Shown one piece after another: positions 10,339 through 22,983 of a DNA stretch of 24,747 nucleotides (positions are counted from its first letter, which is position 1; each line of letters starts with the position of its first letter). Below the pieces are notes generated by a model. The model had not been told where the DNA came from. It searched no databases and saw nothing but the letters and a program-made list of their open reading frames with translations. The DNA is from Paulinella micropora (Eukaryota > Cercozoa > Imbricatea > Euglyphida). The translations under genes were made by a program, and so were the position numbers. Location: contig BJOX01000008.1 in the NCBI GenBank assembly GCA_009731375.1, positions 296,014 to 320,760 of the forward strand, in the 5' to 3' direction.

Positions 10339-10768
10339 GAAATATCGACTAATGTCAGAAAAAAGGAGCTTCTGATTTCGTCAACCAGGAAGTCTGTGGG
10401 TAAAGTATTAACCCGATGCCCAGCTAAGCCGTGATGTTTGCACGGAAGGGACTGATACAGGCAATACCAAAGCTCCCTAGTACCAGGCGGGGCCAGGGCT
10501 CGTTCCATAAAGCGCCCCTTGCAGAACGAGCTCCCACCTCCATTACAGAGGGCCCAGTAAGCAGATGGAGTTTCGAGACTGTTCGACAGTCTAGTATAAA
10601 CCGACAGAGCACTGTGGGTTTTATTCCGGGCTCAACAAGCGAGAAAGGGCACCCTGAGGGAACAGGATTGTGCTTCCCGTCGCTATTTCGGCATGTGACT
10701 GAAAGGCGTATGGCTAGGCACACATAAGGCACCCCACCACGGGCCCAGCACACCCACACCATCCCCTA
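10339..10768 (-). mobile_element. Full-length copy of a ~430-bp dispersed element (family B)
   Basis: The minus-strand sense is inferred from how other copies are truncated. It starts TTAGGGGATGGTGTGGG and ends TTTTTTCTGACATTAGTCG before (ATCT)n. Internal structure includes a perfect 6-bp hairpin GACTGT-CGA-ACAGTC and an 8-bp stem GCTCGTTC/GAACGAGC. It is nearly identical to the copy at 23654-24085 and close to 14048-14463. Open frames of about 100 codons on both strands are not shared as coding sequence with any family I recognise. It is most like a SINE-type or other non-autonomous retroelement. No tRNA-like promoter boxes are evident. Confidence 0.85.
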
Positions 10769-10769
10769 A

Positions 10770-10802
<33 letters not shown>

Positions 10803-11150
10803 AAGATAGATAGATAGATAGATAGATAGGTAGGTAGATAGATAGGGTAGATAGATAGGTAGATAGATAGGTAGATAGATGGACAGATAGATAGATAGAT
10901 ATAGATAGATATATATATATATAGATAGATAGATAGGTAGATAGGTAGATAGATAGATAGATAGACAGACAGATAGATAGACAAACACACAAACAGACAG
11001 ACAGATAGACAGATAGACAGATAGATAGATAGATAGATAGATAAGATAGACAGGCGGTAGATAGATAAATAGATAGATAGATAGATAGATAGATATATAG
11101 ATAGATGGATAGATAGATAGATGGATAGATAGATAGATAGATGCATGAAG
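10769..11150. repeat. GATA/GACA/GGTA microsatellite
   Basis: Tetranucleotide array with short AT runs. Confidence 0.97.
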
Positions 11151-11235
11151 AAAGAAAGAGAGAAAGAAGAAAGAAAGAAAGAAAGAAGGAGATATAGAGA
11201 AATAATGAGAGAGAGAGAGAGAGAGAAAGAGAAAT

Positions 11236-11273
<38 letters not shown>

Positions 11274-11342
11274 AGAGAGAGAGGGAGAAAGGGAGAGAGA
11301 GAGAGAGAAAGGGAGAGAAAGGGAGAGAGAGAGAGAGAGAGA
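11151..11342 (+). repeat. (GAAA)n and (GA)n tract
   Basis: A purine-only stretch of nearly 190 nt of GAAA, GA and GGGA units. Confidence 0.95.
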
Positions 11343-11451
11343 TTGACTTGTGGTGAAGTAGGGAAGTAGAGGTGGTAGCTGGCGTTGGCGGTCTGGACGG
11401 GTAGCTCACCCACTAGCGGAAGTAGATAGGAAGCTAGGTAGGTAGGTAGGC

Positions 11452-11519
<68 letters not shown>

Positions 11520-11528
11520 GATAGATAG

Positions 11529-11620
11529 ATATGTTTGGGCTATCAGCGCTGCATATTTCAGGACATAGGCATCCATTCCACCCCATCACCTGAGGGTGGC
11601 TGGGCAGCGGGCTGGAAGAG
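11529..11620 (-). mobile_element. 5'-truncated copy of the group I intron-bearing element (3' module only)
   Basis: On the minus strand it reads CCAGCCCGCTGCCCAG through GATAGCCCAAACATAT, then TATC array. The terminal hairpin pairs 11585-11590 with 11595-11600 and has a different stem sequence from the other copies while five of six pairs are retained. It breaks off at almost the same 5' point as the copy at 4945-5031. Confidence 0.85.
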
Positions 11621-11639
11621 ATAGATAGACAGATAGAAT

Positions 11640-11641
11640 GG

Positions 11642-11690
<49 letters not shown>

Positions 11691-11854
11691 TATAATAGAT
11701 AGATAGGTAGATAGGTAGGTAGGTAGATAGATAGGTAGGTAGGTAGGTAGGTAGGTAGATAGATAGATGATATATCGACTAATGTCAGAAAAAAGGAGCT
11801 TCTGATTTCGTCAACCAAGGAAGTCTGTGGGTAAAGTATTAACCCGATGATAGG

Positions 11855-11892
<38 letters not shown>

Positions 11893-11921
11893 TGATAGAT
11901 AGATAGATAGATAGATAGATG

Positions 11922-11967
<46 letters not shown>

Positions 11968-12058
11968 AGTAGAGGTGGCAGCTGGCGTTGGTGGTCTGGA
12001 CGGGAAGCTCACCCACTAGCAGATAGATAGACAGATAGATAGACAGATAGTGGATAGG

Positions 12059-12098
<40 letters not shown>

Positions 12099-12202
12099 GA
12101 GATAGGTAGATGGATAGATAGATAGATAGATAGATAGGTAGATAGATAGGTAGATAGATAGATATAGATTAGATAGATAGATAGATAGATAGATAGACAG
12201 AC

Positions 12203-12250
<48 letters not shown>
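11640..12250. repeat. GATA microsatellite
   Basis: Long GATA arrays with GGTA blocks (11706-11758) containing the inserts listed separately. Confidence 0.97.
11768..11848 (-). mobile_element. 5'-truncated family B copy (~80 bp)
   Basis: Contains only the 3' end of the element in the minus-strand sense, from CATCGGGTTAATAC to TTAGTCGATATATC. It matches 10342-10413 almost exactly. Both sides are GATA array. Confidence 0.9.
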
Positions 12251-12256
<6 letters not shown>

Positions 12257-12258
<2 letters not shown>

Positions 12259-12504
12259 GCATGCATATGTATGTATGTATGTATGTATGTATGTGTGTAT
12301 GTATGTATGTATGTATGTATGTATGTATGTATGTATTTACGTACGTATGTATGTCTGTATGTATGTGAAAAAAAAGGTATGTATGTATGTATGTCGCTAC
12401 CACATACATACATACATACATACATACATACATACATACATACATACATACATACATACACATACACAGACATACATACATACATGCATACATACATACA
12501 TACA

Positions 12505-12538
<34 letters not shown>

Positions 12539-12550
12539 CATACATACGCA
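12257..12550. repeat. GTAT array, A8 interruption, then inverted ATAC array
   Basis: GTAT at 12262-12400 switches through TCGCTACCAC to ATAC at 12405-12545. This makes a long inverted repeat of alternating purine-pyrimidine sequence. Confidence 0.95.
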
Positions 12551-13095
12551 CATACCGCTGGTCTGGTCCGCACGGGCCGCTCCGAGCAGCACAGCCAACA
12601 CAGCTAGCAGCATGTACGCTGTCTTACATAGCATACATATGTACGTACTTAGGCGAACGACAAAAACATAACATGCATATGTACATAGCCGAACAGCTTT
12701 GCGCAGCCAACACAATCAGCAACATGAATACCTGGCGTACATGTTATGACATATATGACATACATACATATATACATAGCAGAACACCACAGCCAACACA
12801 GCAAACAGCATGCAAAATGGAGTACATATATAACATAAATACGCACATAGCCGAATGACTAACACATAACATGATAATGCGTACATAGCCCAACGACTAA
12901 CACATAACATGATAATGCGTACATGGTCCAACAGCAGCCAACACAGAGCAAGCAGCATGTATGCCATAGTTCTGTACATAACATACATACATAGCATGCG
13001 GCCTGGACTACATACATAACATAACATACGTACATAGCCGACACAGCACAGCCGACACAGCGAGCAACTTGCCGCCTTGACTACATACATACATA
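12551..13095. repeat. Degenerate minisatellite (AGCCAACACAGC..., ACATAGCC..., ACATAACATG...)
   Basis: Shared words recur: GCCAACACAGC or near variants at about 12594, 12707, 12793 and 12937, and ACATAGCC/ACATAGC at many points. A clean 38-nt tandem pair starts at about 12845 and 12883, each containing ACTAACACATAACATGATAA. The open frames are short and unsupported. Confidence 0.75.
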
Positions 13096-13235
13096 CTTAC
13101 AAAGTCGGTTCCAATTCCATTAATTCATTAATACACATACGAGCCACCATCTCCTTAAACCTGTGACTCTAGACTATCGGTTGTATGGATAGACTAGAGG
13201 GTAGCTGGTACTTGTGAAAATGTTTTCATGAAAGA
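13096..13235. other. Short complex spacer
   Basis: Unique sequence with no recognisable feature. Confidence 0.5.
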
Positions 13236-13940
<705 letters not shown>

Positions 13941-14035
<95 letters not shown>

Positions 14036-14047
14036 CCTATCTATCTG
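13941..14047 (+). repeat. (TATC)n microsatellite
   Basis: Nearly perfect TATC array, upstream of a family B copy. Confidence 0.97.
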
Positions 14048-14463
14048 TGTGGGTGTGCTGGGCCCGTGGTGGGGTGCCTTATGTGTGCCTAGCCATACGC
14101 CTATGAGTCACATGCCGAAATAGCGACCGGAAGCACAATCCTGTTCTCTCAGGGTGCCCTTTCTCGCTTGTTGAGCCCGGAATAAAACCCACAGGCTCTG
14201 TCGGTTTATAAAAGACTGTCGAACAGTCTCGAAACTCCATTTGCTTACTGGGCCCTCTGTCATGGAGGTGGGAGCTCGTTCTGCAAGGGGCGCTTTATGG
14301 AACGAGCCCTGGCCCCGCCTGGTACTAGGGAGCTTTGGTATCGCCTGTATCAGTCCCTTCCGTGCAAACATCACGGCTTAGCTGGGCATCGGGTCAATAC
14401 TTTACACACTTCCTTGGTTGACGAAATCAGAAGCTCCTTTTTTCTGACATTAGTCGATATCTC
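14048..14463 (+). mobile_element. Near-full-length family B element
   Basis: Plus-strand copy starting TGTGTGGGTGTGCTGGG and ending CATTAGTCGATATCTCATC, then TATC/TGTC array. It lacks roughly the first 12 nt present in the other two long copies. It keeps the GACTGT/ACAGTC and GCTCGTTC/GAACGAGC stems. It is slightly more diverged than the other two long copies are from each other (for example a CATGGAGG/AATGGAGG difference). It contains no open frame with a recognisable product. Confidence 0.85.
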
Positions 14464-14497
14464 ATCTATCTATCTATCTGTCTGTCTGTCTGTCTGC

Positions 14498-14563
<66 letters not shown>

Positions 14564-14585
14564 GTCTGTCTGTCTGTCTGTCTGC

Positions 14586-14654
<69 letters not shown>
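14464..14654 (+). repeat. (TATC)n and (TGTC)n microsatellite
   Basis: Alternating TATC and TGTC blocks separate family B from the group I intron element. Confidence 0.97.
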
Positions 14655-15758
<1,104 letters not shown>

Positions 15759-16664
15759 NNNNNNNNNNNNNNNNNNNNNNNNNNNNNNNNNNNNNNNNNN
15801 NNNNNNNNNNNNNNNNNNNNNNNNNNNNNNNNNNNNNNNNNNNNNNNNNNNNNNNNNNNNNNNNNNNNNNNNNNNNNNNNNNNNNNNNNNNNNNNNNNNN
15901 NNNNNNNNNNNNNNNNNNNNNNNNNNNNNNNNNNNNNNNNNNNNNNNNNNNNNNNNNNNNNNNNNNNNNNNNNNNNNNNNNNNNNNNNNNNNNNNNNNNN
16001 NNNNNNNNNNNNNNNNNNNNNNNNNNNNNNNNNNNNNNNNNNNNNNNNNNNNNNNNNNNNNNNNNNNNNNNNNNNNNNNNNNNNNNNNNNNNNNNNNNNN
16101 NNNNNNNNNNNNNNNNNNNNNNNNNNNNNNNNNNNNNNNNNNNNNNNNNNNNNNNNNNNNNNNNNNNNNNNNNNNNNNNNNNNNNNNNNNNNNNNNNNNN
16201 NNNNNNNNNNNNNNNNNNNNNNNNNNNNNNNNNNNNNNNNNNNNNNNNNNNNNNNNNNNNNNNNNNNNNNNNNNNNNNNNNNNNNNNNNNNNNNNNNNNN
16301 NNNNNNNNNNNNNNNNNNNNNNNNNNNNNNNNNNNNNNNNNNNNNNNNNNNNNNNNNNNNNNNNNNNNNNNNNNNNNNNNNNNNNNNNNNNNNNNNNNNN
16401 NNNNNNNNNNNNNNNNNNNNNNNNNNNNNNNNNNNNNNNNNNNNNNNNNNNNNNNNNNNNNNNNNNNNNNNNNNNNNNNNNNNNNNNNNNNNNNNNNNNN
16501 NNNNNNNNNNNNNNNNNNNNNNNNNNNNNNNNNNNNNNNNNNNNNNNNNNNNNNNNNNNNNNNNNNNNNNNNNNNNNNNNNNNNNNNNNNNNNNNNNNNN
16601 NNNNNNNNNNNNNNNNNNNNNNNNNNNNNNNNNNNNNNNNNNNNNNNNNNNNNNNNNNNNNNNN
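15759..16664. other. Assembly gap (906 N)
   Basis: Undetermined sequence between a TATC array and a 29-nt G run. Confidence 0.99.
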
Positions 16665-16950
16665 GGGGGGGGGGGGGGGGGGGGGGGGGGGGGTGGCCGC
16701 CATACATAAACTACTACACTCTTACAATAACATATATATTCATATCATAATATAATAATATCACCACTGAATATATCTAAACATAATATTAATATTAATA
16801 ATATTAATACTAGATATATAATACCGAGCCGCTAAATACAAATTTAATATTTTCCTTCAATACGCTCGACTGAATAACTAGGTTTCCACCTTAGATAAAG
16901 GTATAACTTACTAGCTATACTTTTCACGTGGACGTTCCCTCCTGAGTAGT
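16665..16950. other. G29 run then AT-rich non-coding sequence
   Basis: Poly-G at 16665-16693 is followed by AT-rich sequence with ATTAATATTAATAATATTAAT at about 16785-16807. No gene seen. Confidence 0.6.
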
Positions 16951-17007
16951 CCAATTGTAAAATTGTTCTCTCAATAAAGCGAAGAAGAAGAAGAAGAAGA
17001 AGAGAGA

Positions 17008-17067
<60 letters not shown>

Positions 17068-17175
17068 AGAGAGAGACGTGCCCTGAGTTCTCTGAGTCCC
17101 ATTGTAAAATTGTTCTCTCAATAAAAGCGAAGAAGAAGAAGCAGAAGAAGAAGAGAAAGATGAGAGAGAGAGAGA
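16931..17175 (+). repeat. Two SINE-tail-like units ending AATAAA-GCG-(AAG)n
   Basis: 16931-17000 and 17075-17145 share GACGTKCCCT, CTGAGT, ATTGTAAAATTGTTCTCTC, AATAAA and GCGAAGAAG. Each passes into an AAG tract then a GA tract. An AATAAA followed by a trinucleotide tail resembles the 3' end of a retroposed transcript. The unit is too short to classify. Confidence 0.7.
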
Positions 17176-18095
17176 AAACTGAGGTATAACATTGATGTCT
17201 GTGCTCCTTAATATTTGGCCATGTTGAATGTCTTTCTACCTGATTTTTCGGGCGGTGGGTGGTGCAGAATCCAAGTATAATCGAATGGCCCAACTCGAAA
17301 TTTTGCTTAAGTCATTAATCTAGTTAATACTAGTATAGTAGTAATACGAGTACGACAACAACCATCACTCAGGTTCGTATTTGCATTCTATCCCGAGGTC
17401 GGTCGGCTGGAGCGTAAGTTCGACTACTCGCGCACACAGGTGAGCGCGCTCGGGGGGGGTGAAGGGATTATCTAGATTATGCTGGCCCACCCGGTATATA
17501 ATGGCAATGCAATGTACCTATATATAGTATACTTACCGTTCCGGTCTGTCTGTTATCCTTGGTCTGGATATTACGTAGTCCCTACTTTAGGTATTTCTCA
17601 GTCTTCATATCGCTAGTACAGTTATATGTTATTGAATATCGTACTATCGTAACAATAGATAGCCTCCGATAGATAGATAAATTTGAAAGCTATTGATCAG
17701 CGCTTGTGCCACTGATCAAGGTGCTTACGGTGTGAAGGACATCACATATTTTGCGTTTTATCTCGCACCAGAAAACAATCAGCTTTCGAAACAGAAAAGG
17801 GCCCGCGGGGCATTTGAGAAAGAGCACTACTAAATCGTTCTCCAAAGGCTGCGAAGAATTAATGAAATACATCATACTTTCTGTTTATGTGAAAGTGATT
17901 ATTATCAAAAACTATAGTGTTGGTTTAAAATTAAGTGCTGTAAACTGCAAAAGGGCGCACTGCGCTGCCGACACCGCCTCGCAGCGCGGCGCCCCGTCAT
18001 ACTGCTTCAGGTACACATGCACTGCGGGCCAAAACATCTCTCTATCTAAATCTATCACACGTCGGTTCTGTTGGACGCGAAATCTTTAATCAAGA
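17176..18095. other. Complex non-coding sequence
   Basis: About 900 bp with no microsatellite beyond a G8 run at 17451-17458. The largest open frame (112 codons at 17751-18089) has no motif and is probably chance. I see nothing else to annotate. Confidence 0.5.
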
Positions 18096-18449
18096 GTATT
18101 AGGCGTAAAATATTTATTTATTCTTTAAAATGTAGACTCAAGCTTGTATGCAAAGTAGAAGCCAAGATAGTCGGGATTGGAATTTTACAGCGCAGCACCT
18201 GGTGAGCGTCAAGCGGCCATGCTTTTAAGCAAATGATATTGTAATTTACAATATTATTTGCTGAAAAGCATTGCCGCTTGACGCTCAGTACCAGGAATTA
18301 CAATATTATTTGCTGAAAAGCATTGCCGCTTGACGATCAGTACCAGGTGCTGCGCTGTAAAATTCCAATCCCGACTATCTTGGCTTCTACTTTACATACA
18401 AGCTTGAGGCTACATTTTAAAGAATAAATAAATATTTGACGAGTAATAC
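18096..18449. mobile_element. 354-bp foldback (MITE-like) element
   Basis: Long terminal inverted repeats start GTATTA (18096) and end TAATAC (18449). They pair with few mismatches and without indels down to about 18202/18343. The inner part holds three versions of one ~45-nt sequence: an inverted one (18203-18246) and two direct ones (about 18243-18294 and 18295-18347) containing TTTGCTGAAAAGCATTGCCG. No transposase is present and no clear target duplication is visible. It resembles a foldback or MITE derived from a DNA transposon. Confidence 0.85.
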
Positions 18450-19225
18450 CCTAAGGACAATGTGATTGTACTAGAAATTTTTCTCACTGTATAAGCAAAA
18501 GGCAAACTTGACCGAAAAGAGGAATGTGACGATTATAAGGGTTTTTGGAGAAAGCAGAAAGAAAAAGGAGACGCAAGTCAAAGACTGAGGGCGAAGTTGA
18601 TTGCTTAAACCCCTCAACTTAACACTTCGTGATGATTGTTATGATTAGAAAGACGGAGGATTGCTTGAGAGGAAACAGGACAGGGAGAAAACTTTGTGTC
18701 GGATTCGAGGCTGCTGCAGGCAGGATAGCAAGCAGCGAGCTGTTCCAAGTTCTTGGGTACAAAAATCAACGAAGCGCTTCGTTCTCAGCTAATTCTTATT
18801 GTCATTGCTTGTGCAGTAGCTCCTTTAAAAGCTCTCACCAAGAGCTATTCTATTGAGCCACGACACAGGGCCTGGACACAAGCATCGACGGAGAACGAAG
18901 TGCTTAAAGTCGTTGATTGCACTTAAGAGCTAGATCTCCCCGCTGCCCTCACTGACCACGGCCATCGGCCTGCGCCCAGCGCGGTCATCGCTGCCTCGCT
19001 AAACGAGTGCTTTTGCCAGTATAGTCACCAATCGAGGAATTTTGGAATTCAGGACAACACTCCGCTAACGCATATGTTTGGAAGAATTCCCAAAAAAAAG
19101 TGTCAAGGTCAACAAGGAGTCTTGGGCTTGATGTGCTGCAAGCATGAGCTGCCAACTGTTGCTGGTGTTGTGGAGGCTTCAGTGCGCGTGGCCGTCACAA
19201 TCATCGTGGCCGTGTCCGCCTGCAT
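18450..19225. other. Complex non-coding sequence
   Basis: About 780 bp of non-repetitive sequence. Open frames of 75 codons (18629-18856) and 99 codons (from 19074, ending in microsatellite) show no recognised domain. Confidence 0.5.
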
Positions 19226-19365
19226 GTGTATATGTATGTATGTATGTATGCATGTATTTATGTATGTATGTATGTATGTATGTATGTATATGTATGCATG
19301 TATGTACGTGTGTATGAATACATGCATGCACATGTTGTTGTTTTTGTTGTTGTTTTGTTGTTGTT
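19226..19365. repeat. (GTAT)n and (TTG)n microsatellites
   Basis: GTAT array to about 19320, then GTTGTTTTTG-type units. Confidence 0.9.
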
Positions 19366-19612
19366 CATGGTGATGATGCAGACCCCCGTACAAACTGTGG
19401 TCCCGGTCGCTCTCGGTCTCGCGCGGCGTGTAGGGGTTCAAAGTGGCCAGGAAAAACCTGCAAAACAGTTCAAGTTAGGGTTAGCGTAAGGGTAAGCATC
19501 AGGGGGAGGGGAAGGGGGTAGGGGGGAGGATGGATGGAGGGGTGGATAAATGGATTGCTGGGTAGACGGAGATAAGGCTGGGCGGGCAGGCTGTACATGC
19601 TAGCTGACAGCT
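19366..19612. other. G-rich complex segment
   Basis: Contains GGGTTAGCGTAAGGGTAAGC and GGGGGAGGGGAAGGGGG at 19475-19525. These are loosely telomere-like or quadruplex-prone words but not a telomeric array. Confidence 0.5.
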
Positions 19613-19618
19613 AACTAA

Positions 19619-19667
<49 letters not shown>

Positions 19668-19692
19668 CATCTATCTATCTATCTATCTATCC

Positions 19693-19763
<71 letters not shown>

Positions 19764-19840
19764 CATCCATCTATCCTGTATCCATCTATCTATCCATCCA
19801 TCCATCTACCCATCTAACCATCTACCCATCTACCCATTTC
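19613..19840 (+). repeat. (TATC)n with CCAT variants
   Basis: TATC array grading into ATCCATCC and ACCCATCT units. Confidence 0.97.
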
Positions 19841-20796
19841 CCCACCTACCCACCTACCTACCTAATTACCCACCTAGCTAATTACCTACCTAGCTAATTA
19901 CCTACCTAGCTAATTACCTACCTAGCTAATTACCTACCTACCTAATTACCTAATTACCTAATTACCTACCTACCTAAATTACCTGCCTACCTAATTACCT
20001 ACCTGCCTAATTACCTACCTACCTACCTACCTAATTACCTACCTACCTAATTACCTACCTAATTACCTACCTACCTAATTACTTACCTATCTGATTACCT
20101 ACCTACCTACTTACCTACCTACCTAATTACCTACCCACCTGATTACCTACCTACCTAAATTACCTACCTACCTAATTACCTACCTGCGTAATTACCTACC
20201 TACCTAATTACCTACCTACCTAATTACCTACCTACCTAATTACCTACCTATCTGATTACCTACCTACCTAATTACCTACCTACCTAATTACCTACCTACC
20301 TAATTACCTACCTACCTAATTACCGACCTACCTGATTACCTATCTACCTAATTACCTACCTACCTAAATACCTACCTACCTAATTACCTACCTACCTAAT
20401 TACCTACCTACCTAATTATTTACCTACCTAATTACCTACCTACCTAATTACCTAATTACCTAATTGCCTACCTACCTAATTGCCCACCTACCTAATTACC
20501 TAATTACCTACTTACCTACTTACCCACTTACCTACTTATCTAATTACCTACTTACCTAATTACCTAATTACCTAATTACTGACCTAATTACCTAATTACC
20601 TACCTAATTACCTACCCAATTACCTACCCAATTACCTACCTAATTACCTACCTAATTACCTACCTACCTAATTACCTACCTAATTACCTACCTAATAACC
20701 TACCTAATTACCTACCTAATAACCTACCTAATTACCTACCTACCTTATTACCTACCTACCTAATTACCTACCTACCTAATTACCTACCTACCTACC
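19841..20796 (+). repeat. Minisatellite of ACCTACCTAATT units (~950 bp)
   Basis: Dozens of CTACCTACCTAATTAC-type units with 8-, 12- and 16-nt spacing, all built from 4-nt blocks CCTA and ATTA. It grades out of TATC/CCAT repeat on the left and back into TATC on the right. Confidence 0.97.
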
Positions 20797-20814
20797 TATC
20801 TATCTATCTATCTA

Positions 20815-20869
<55 letters not shown>

Positions 20870-20911
20870 CGAAATCAGAAGCTCCTTTTTTCTGACATTA
20901 GTCGATATCTC

Positions 20912-20978
<67 letters not shown>

Positions 20979-21123
20979 CACCCACCCACCCACCCACCCA
21001 TCCATCCATGCATGCATCCATCCATCCATCCATGCATGCATGCATCCACCCACCCACCCACCTACCTACCTACCTACCTACCTACCTACCTACCTCTACC
21101 TACCTACCTACCTACCTACCTAC

Positions 21124-21180
<57 letters not shown>

Positions 21181-21200
21181 CATCTATCTATCTATCTATC
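20797..21200 (+). repeat. TATC / ACCC / GCAT / ACCT microsatellite
   Basis: TATC arrays with blocks of ACCC (20979-21000), CATC/CATG (21000-21045) and CTAC (21060-21125), containing one truncated family B copy. Confidence 0.97.
20869..20913 (+). mobile_element. Heavily 5'-truncated family B copy (~45 bp)
   Basis: Only the last 45 nt remain: ACGAAATCAGAAGC, CTGACATTAGTCGATATC. It is set cleanly in TATC array on both sides. Confidence 0.9.
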
Positions 21201-21500
21201 TTACTGTTTGACGGCGTCCTCCACACCGAACTCCCCTGCAAACACACGGCACGTAACATAGATAGAGAAGAGAAGTTAAGAGAAAATATAGAAAAGGACA
21301 GAACAGAATAGAATTCAATACACTGGCATTGAATGGAATATAACGGAATAGAATATCGTGGAACAGAAAGCACAGAACAGAAAAGAATGCATAACAAACA
21401 TATCATATAGAATAGAGTAGAATGCAAAGGAATGAAATAGAATAAGTCGAATAGAACAGAATGGATTAGAAGAGGAAGAAGAAGAAGAAGAAGAAGAAGA
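21201..21500. repeat. Degenerate GAATA-type pentanucleotide repeat, ending in (AAG)n
   Basis: After a ~60-nt complex start, 21265-21470 is built from AGAATA/GGAATA/AGAACA words, then AAG repeats to 21506. Confidence 0.8.
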
Positions 21501-21600
21501 AGAAGATGGACCAATAAAGTAATTTTCTAGAAACTTGCCCAAACCTCCCGTGTTCTGCAAGACAATGACAGACACATGAATAATATTTCGTCCATCAAAG

Positions 21601-21605
21601 AGAGC

Positions 21606-21639
<34 letters not shown>

Positions 21640-21770
21640 AAAGAGAGAAGAGAGAGAGAGAGAAAGAAAGAAAGAAAGAAAGAGAGAAAGAAAGAGAGAA
21701 AGAGATAAAAATATACATACATACGCATATTATATATATATATTATATTATATATATATATATATATAAT
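21601..21770 (+). repeat. (GA)n/(GAAA)n then (TA)n microsatellite
   Basis: GA and GAAA units at 21601-21705, then ATAC and long TA-rich alternation at 21730-21770 able to cruciform. Confidence 0.95.
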
Positions 21771-21833
21771 ATTTCGAGAGATGTGTGTTGCCTGCAGAGT
21801 GGGTTGCAGACCCGCCTTCAGCTGTCCGTACCT

Positions 21834-22027
21834 AGATCGCAACGCACACATATTGCATGCACATCATGAGATAGCAATACACACGCAGTGCACGCGCGTC
21901 ATTACATAGCAACGCACACACAGTGCATGCACATGCTGAGATAGCAATACACACGCAGTGCACGCGCATCATTCAGCTGTCTGTGACTTATCTAGATAGC
22001 CATGCACACACATGACATGCACATGCC
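21834..22027 (+). repeat. 35-nt minisatellite, about five units
   Basis: Units begin AGATAGCAA or ACATAGCAA, continue CACAC-CAGTGCA, and end ATCAT, GTCATT or ATGCTG. Alternate units resemble each other more closely than neighbours, so the array probably grew by duplicating a two-unit block. Confidence 0.85.
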
Positions 22028-22395
22028 CACCACACTCTGCCTAGCCAGCCCAACACACCTCGCAAAAATTGCATGCGTCTCACTTGCGACGTGTGGGGAG
22101 CGAGCTAGCCGGCCCAGGTCAGCACAATCTGGTCTGGGGTGGCTCTCTCGCACCCGCAACCCAATGATGGACCGGGCCGGCGCAGCAGACATACATGACC
22201 TGCCCGAAGAGGCGCAGCGAACTGTGCGTGTGTGTGTGCGTGTGTGTGTGTGTGTGTGTCTGTCTGTGTGTGTCATGCGAGTGTGCTGCGCATGATGGGA
22301 CGTACATGCCAGCCTTGCCGGGAAAGCGCACGCCGCCTGCCGCCACAGCCTGCGCCAGCTGCGTGCCAAACACACTCATGTCGAGCTTTATATAT
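22028..22395. other. Complex GC-rich sequence with a (GT)n tract
   Basis: Contains a GT run at 22225-22272. Open frames on both strands (97 and 127 codons) overlap and have no recognisable motif. Confidence 0.5.
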
Positions 22396-22704
22396 TCTCT
22401 CTCTCTCTCTCTCTCTTTCTCGTCTCTCTCTCTCTCTCTCCCTCTCTCAATCTCTCTCTCTCTCTCTCTTACTGTCTCTCTCTTTCTGTCTCTCTCTTTC
22501 TGTGTGTGTGTCTCTCTCTCTCTCTCTCTCTCTCTCCTCGCTCTCTCTCCCTCCCTCCCTCTCTCTCTCTCTCTCTCTCTGTCTCCCCCCCCCCCCCCCC
22601 CCCCCCCCCCCNNNNNNNNNNNNNNNNNNNNNNNNNNNNNNNNNNNNNNNNNNNNNNNNNNNNNNNNNNNNNNNNCCCCCCCCCCCCCCCCTCTCTCTCT
22701 CTCT
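22396..22704 (+). repeat. (TC)n tract with poly-C and a gap
   Basis: TC repeat to 22584, C27 at 22585-22611, N at 22612-22675, C16 at 22676-22691, then TC again. The same arrangement on both sides implies the gap lies within one C/TC tract. Confidence 0.95.
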
Positions 22705-22835
22705 TGCTCACCGTGGCGGTCTCCTCCAGCGCCTTTGCCAGCGCCGTCCTAAACGCCTGACGCAACAATAGACGAGAGAGTCTGTGTGTATATATCAGGC
22801 GACATGTGCCACTGACCAGGGGTATTAATTGCGTT

Positions 22836-22983
22836 AGGACCTGCATGAGTGCTTGCCGATACACAATAGACACTTAACTAATCTATATTTATTGCGATAG
22901 GACCTGCATGAGCGCTTGCCGATACACAATTACACTTGAATAATCTATATTAATTATAGGACCTGCATGAGCGCTTGCCGATC
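22836..22983 (+). repeat. Three-copy ~60-nt minisatellite
   Basis: Units start at 22836, 22899 and 22958 with AGGACCTGCATGAG, then GCTTGCCGATACACAAT and TAATCTATAT. The third unit breaks off after GCTTGCCGAT. Confidence 0.9.

Larger units (their letters stand above)
11364..12020. repeat. Duplicated ~55-nt insert in GATA arrays
   Basis: 11364-11419 and 11967-12020 share AGTAGAGGTGG, AGCTGGCGTTGG, GGTCTGGACGGG and AGCTCACCCACTAGC with only a few differences. Both are framed by microsatellite. Between the copies lie a truncated group I-family copy and a truncated family B copy. Confidence 0.85.

Noticed and set aside
10431-10727. 98- to 112-codon open frames inside family B
   Set aside because: They exist on both strands and the copies carry indels that break the frame. 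They match no family I know, so I treat the element as non-coding.
11558-12715. 385-codon open frame on the minus strand
   Set aside because: It consists of YLSI, MYVC and HTYI strings from tetranucleotide repeats whose 4-nt period rarely makes stops. No domain is present.
14048-14463. Family B as a second group I intron
   Set aside because: It has stems and a TAGTC near the 3' end, but no P4/P7-type core, no GCAGCCAAGTCC and no AAGATATAGTC.
19475-19525. Possible interstitial telomere (GGGTTAG-like words)
   Set aside because: The words occur only once or twice and do not form an array.
22836-22983. Regularly spaced repeats suggesting a CRISPR array
   Set aside because: Only three units, with the intervening parts also repeated, in an obviously eukaryotic context.
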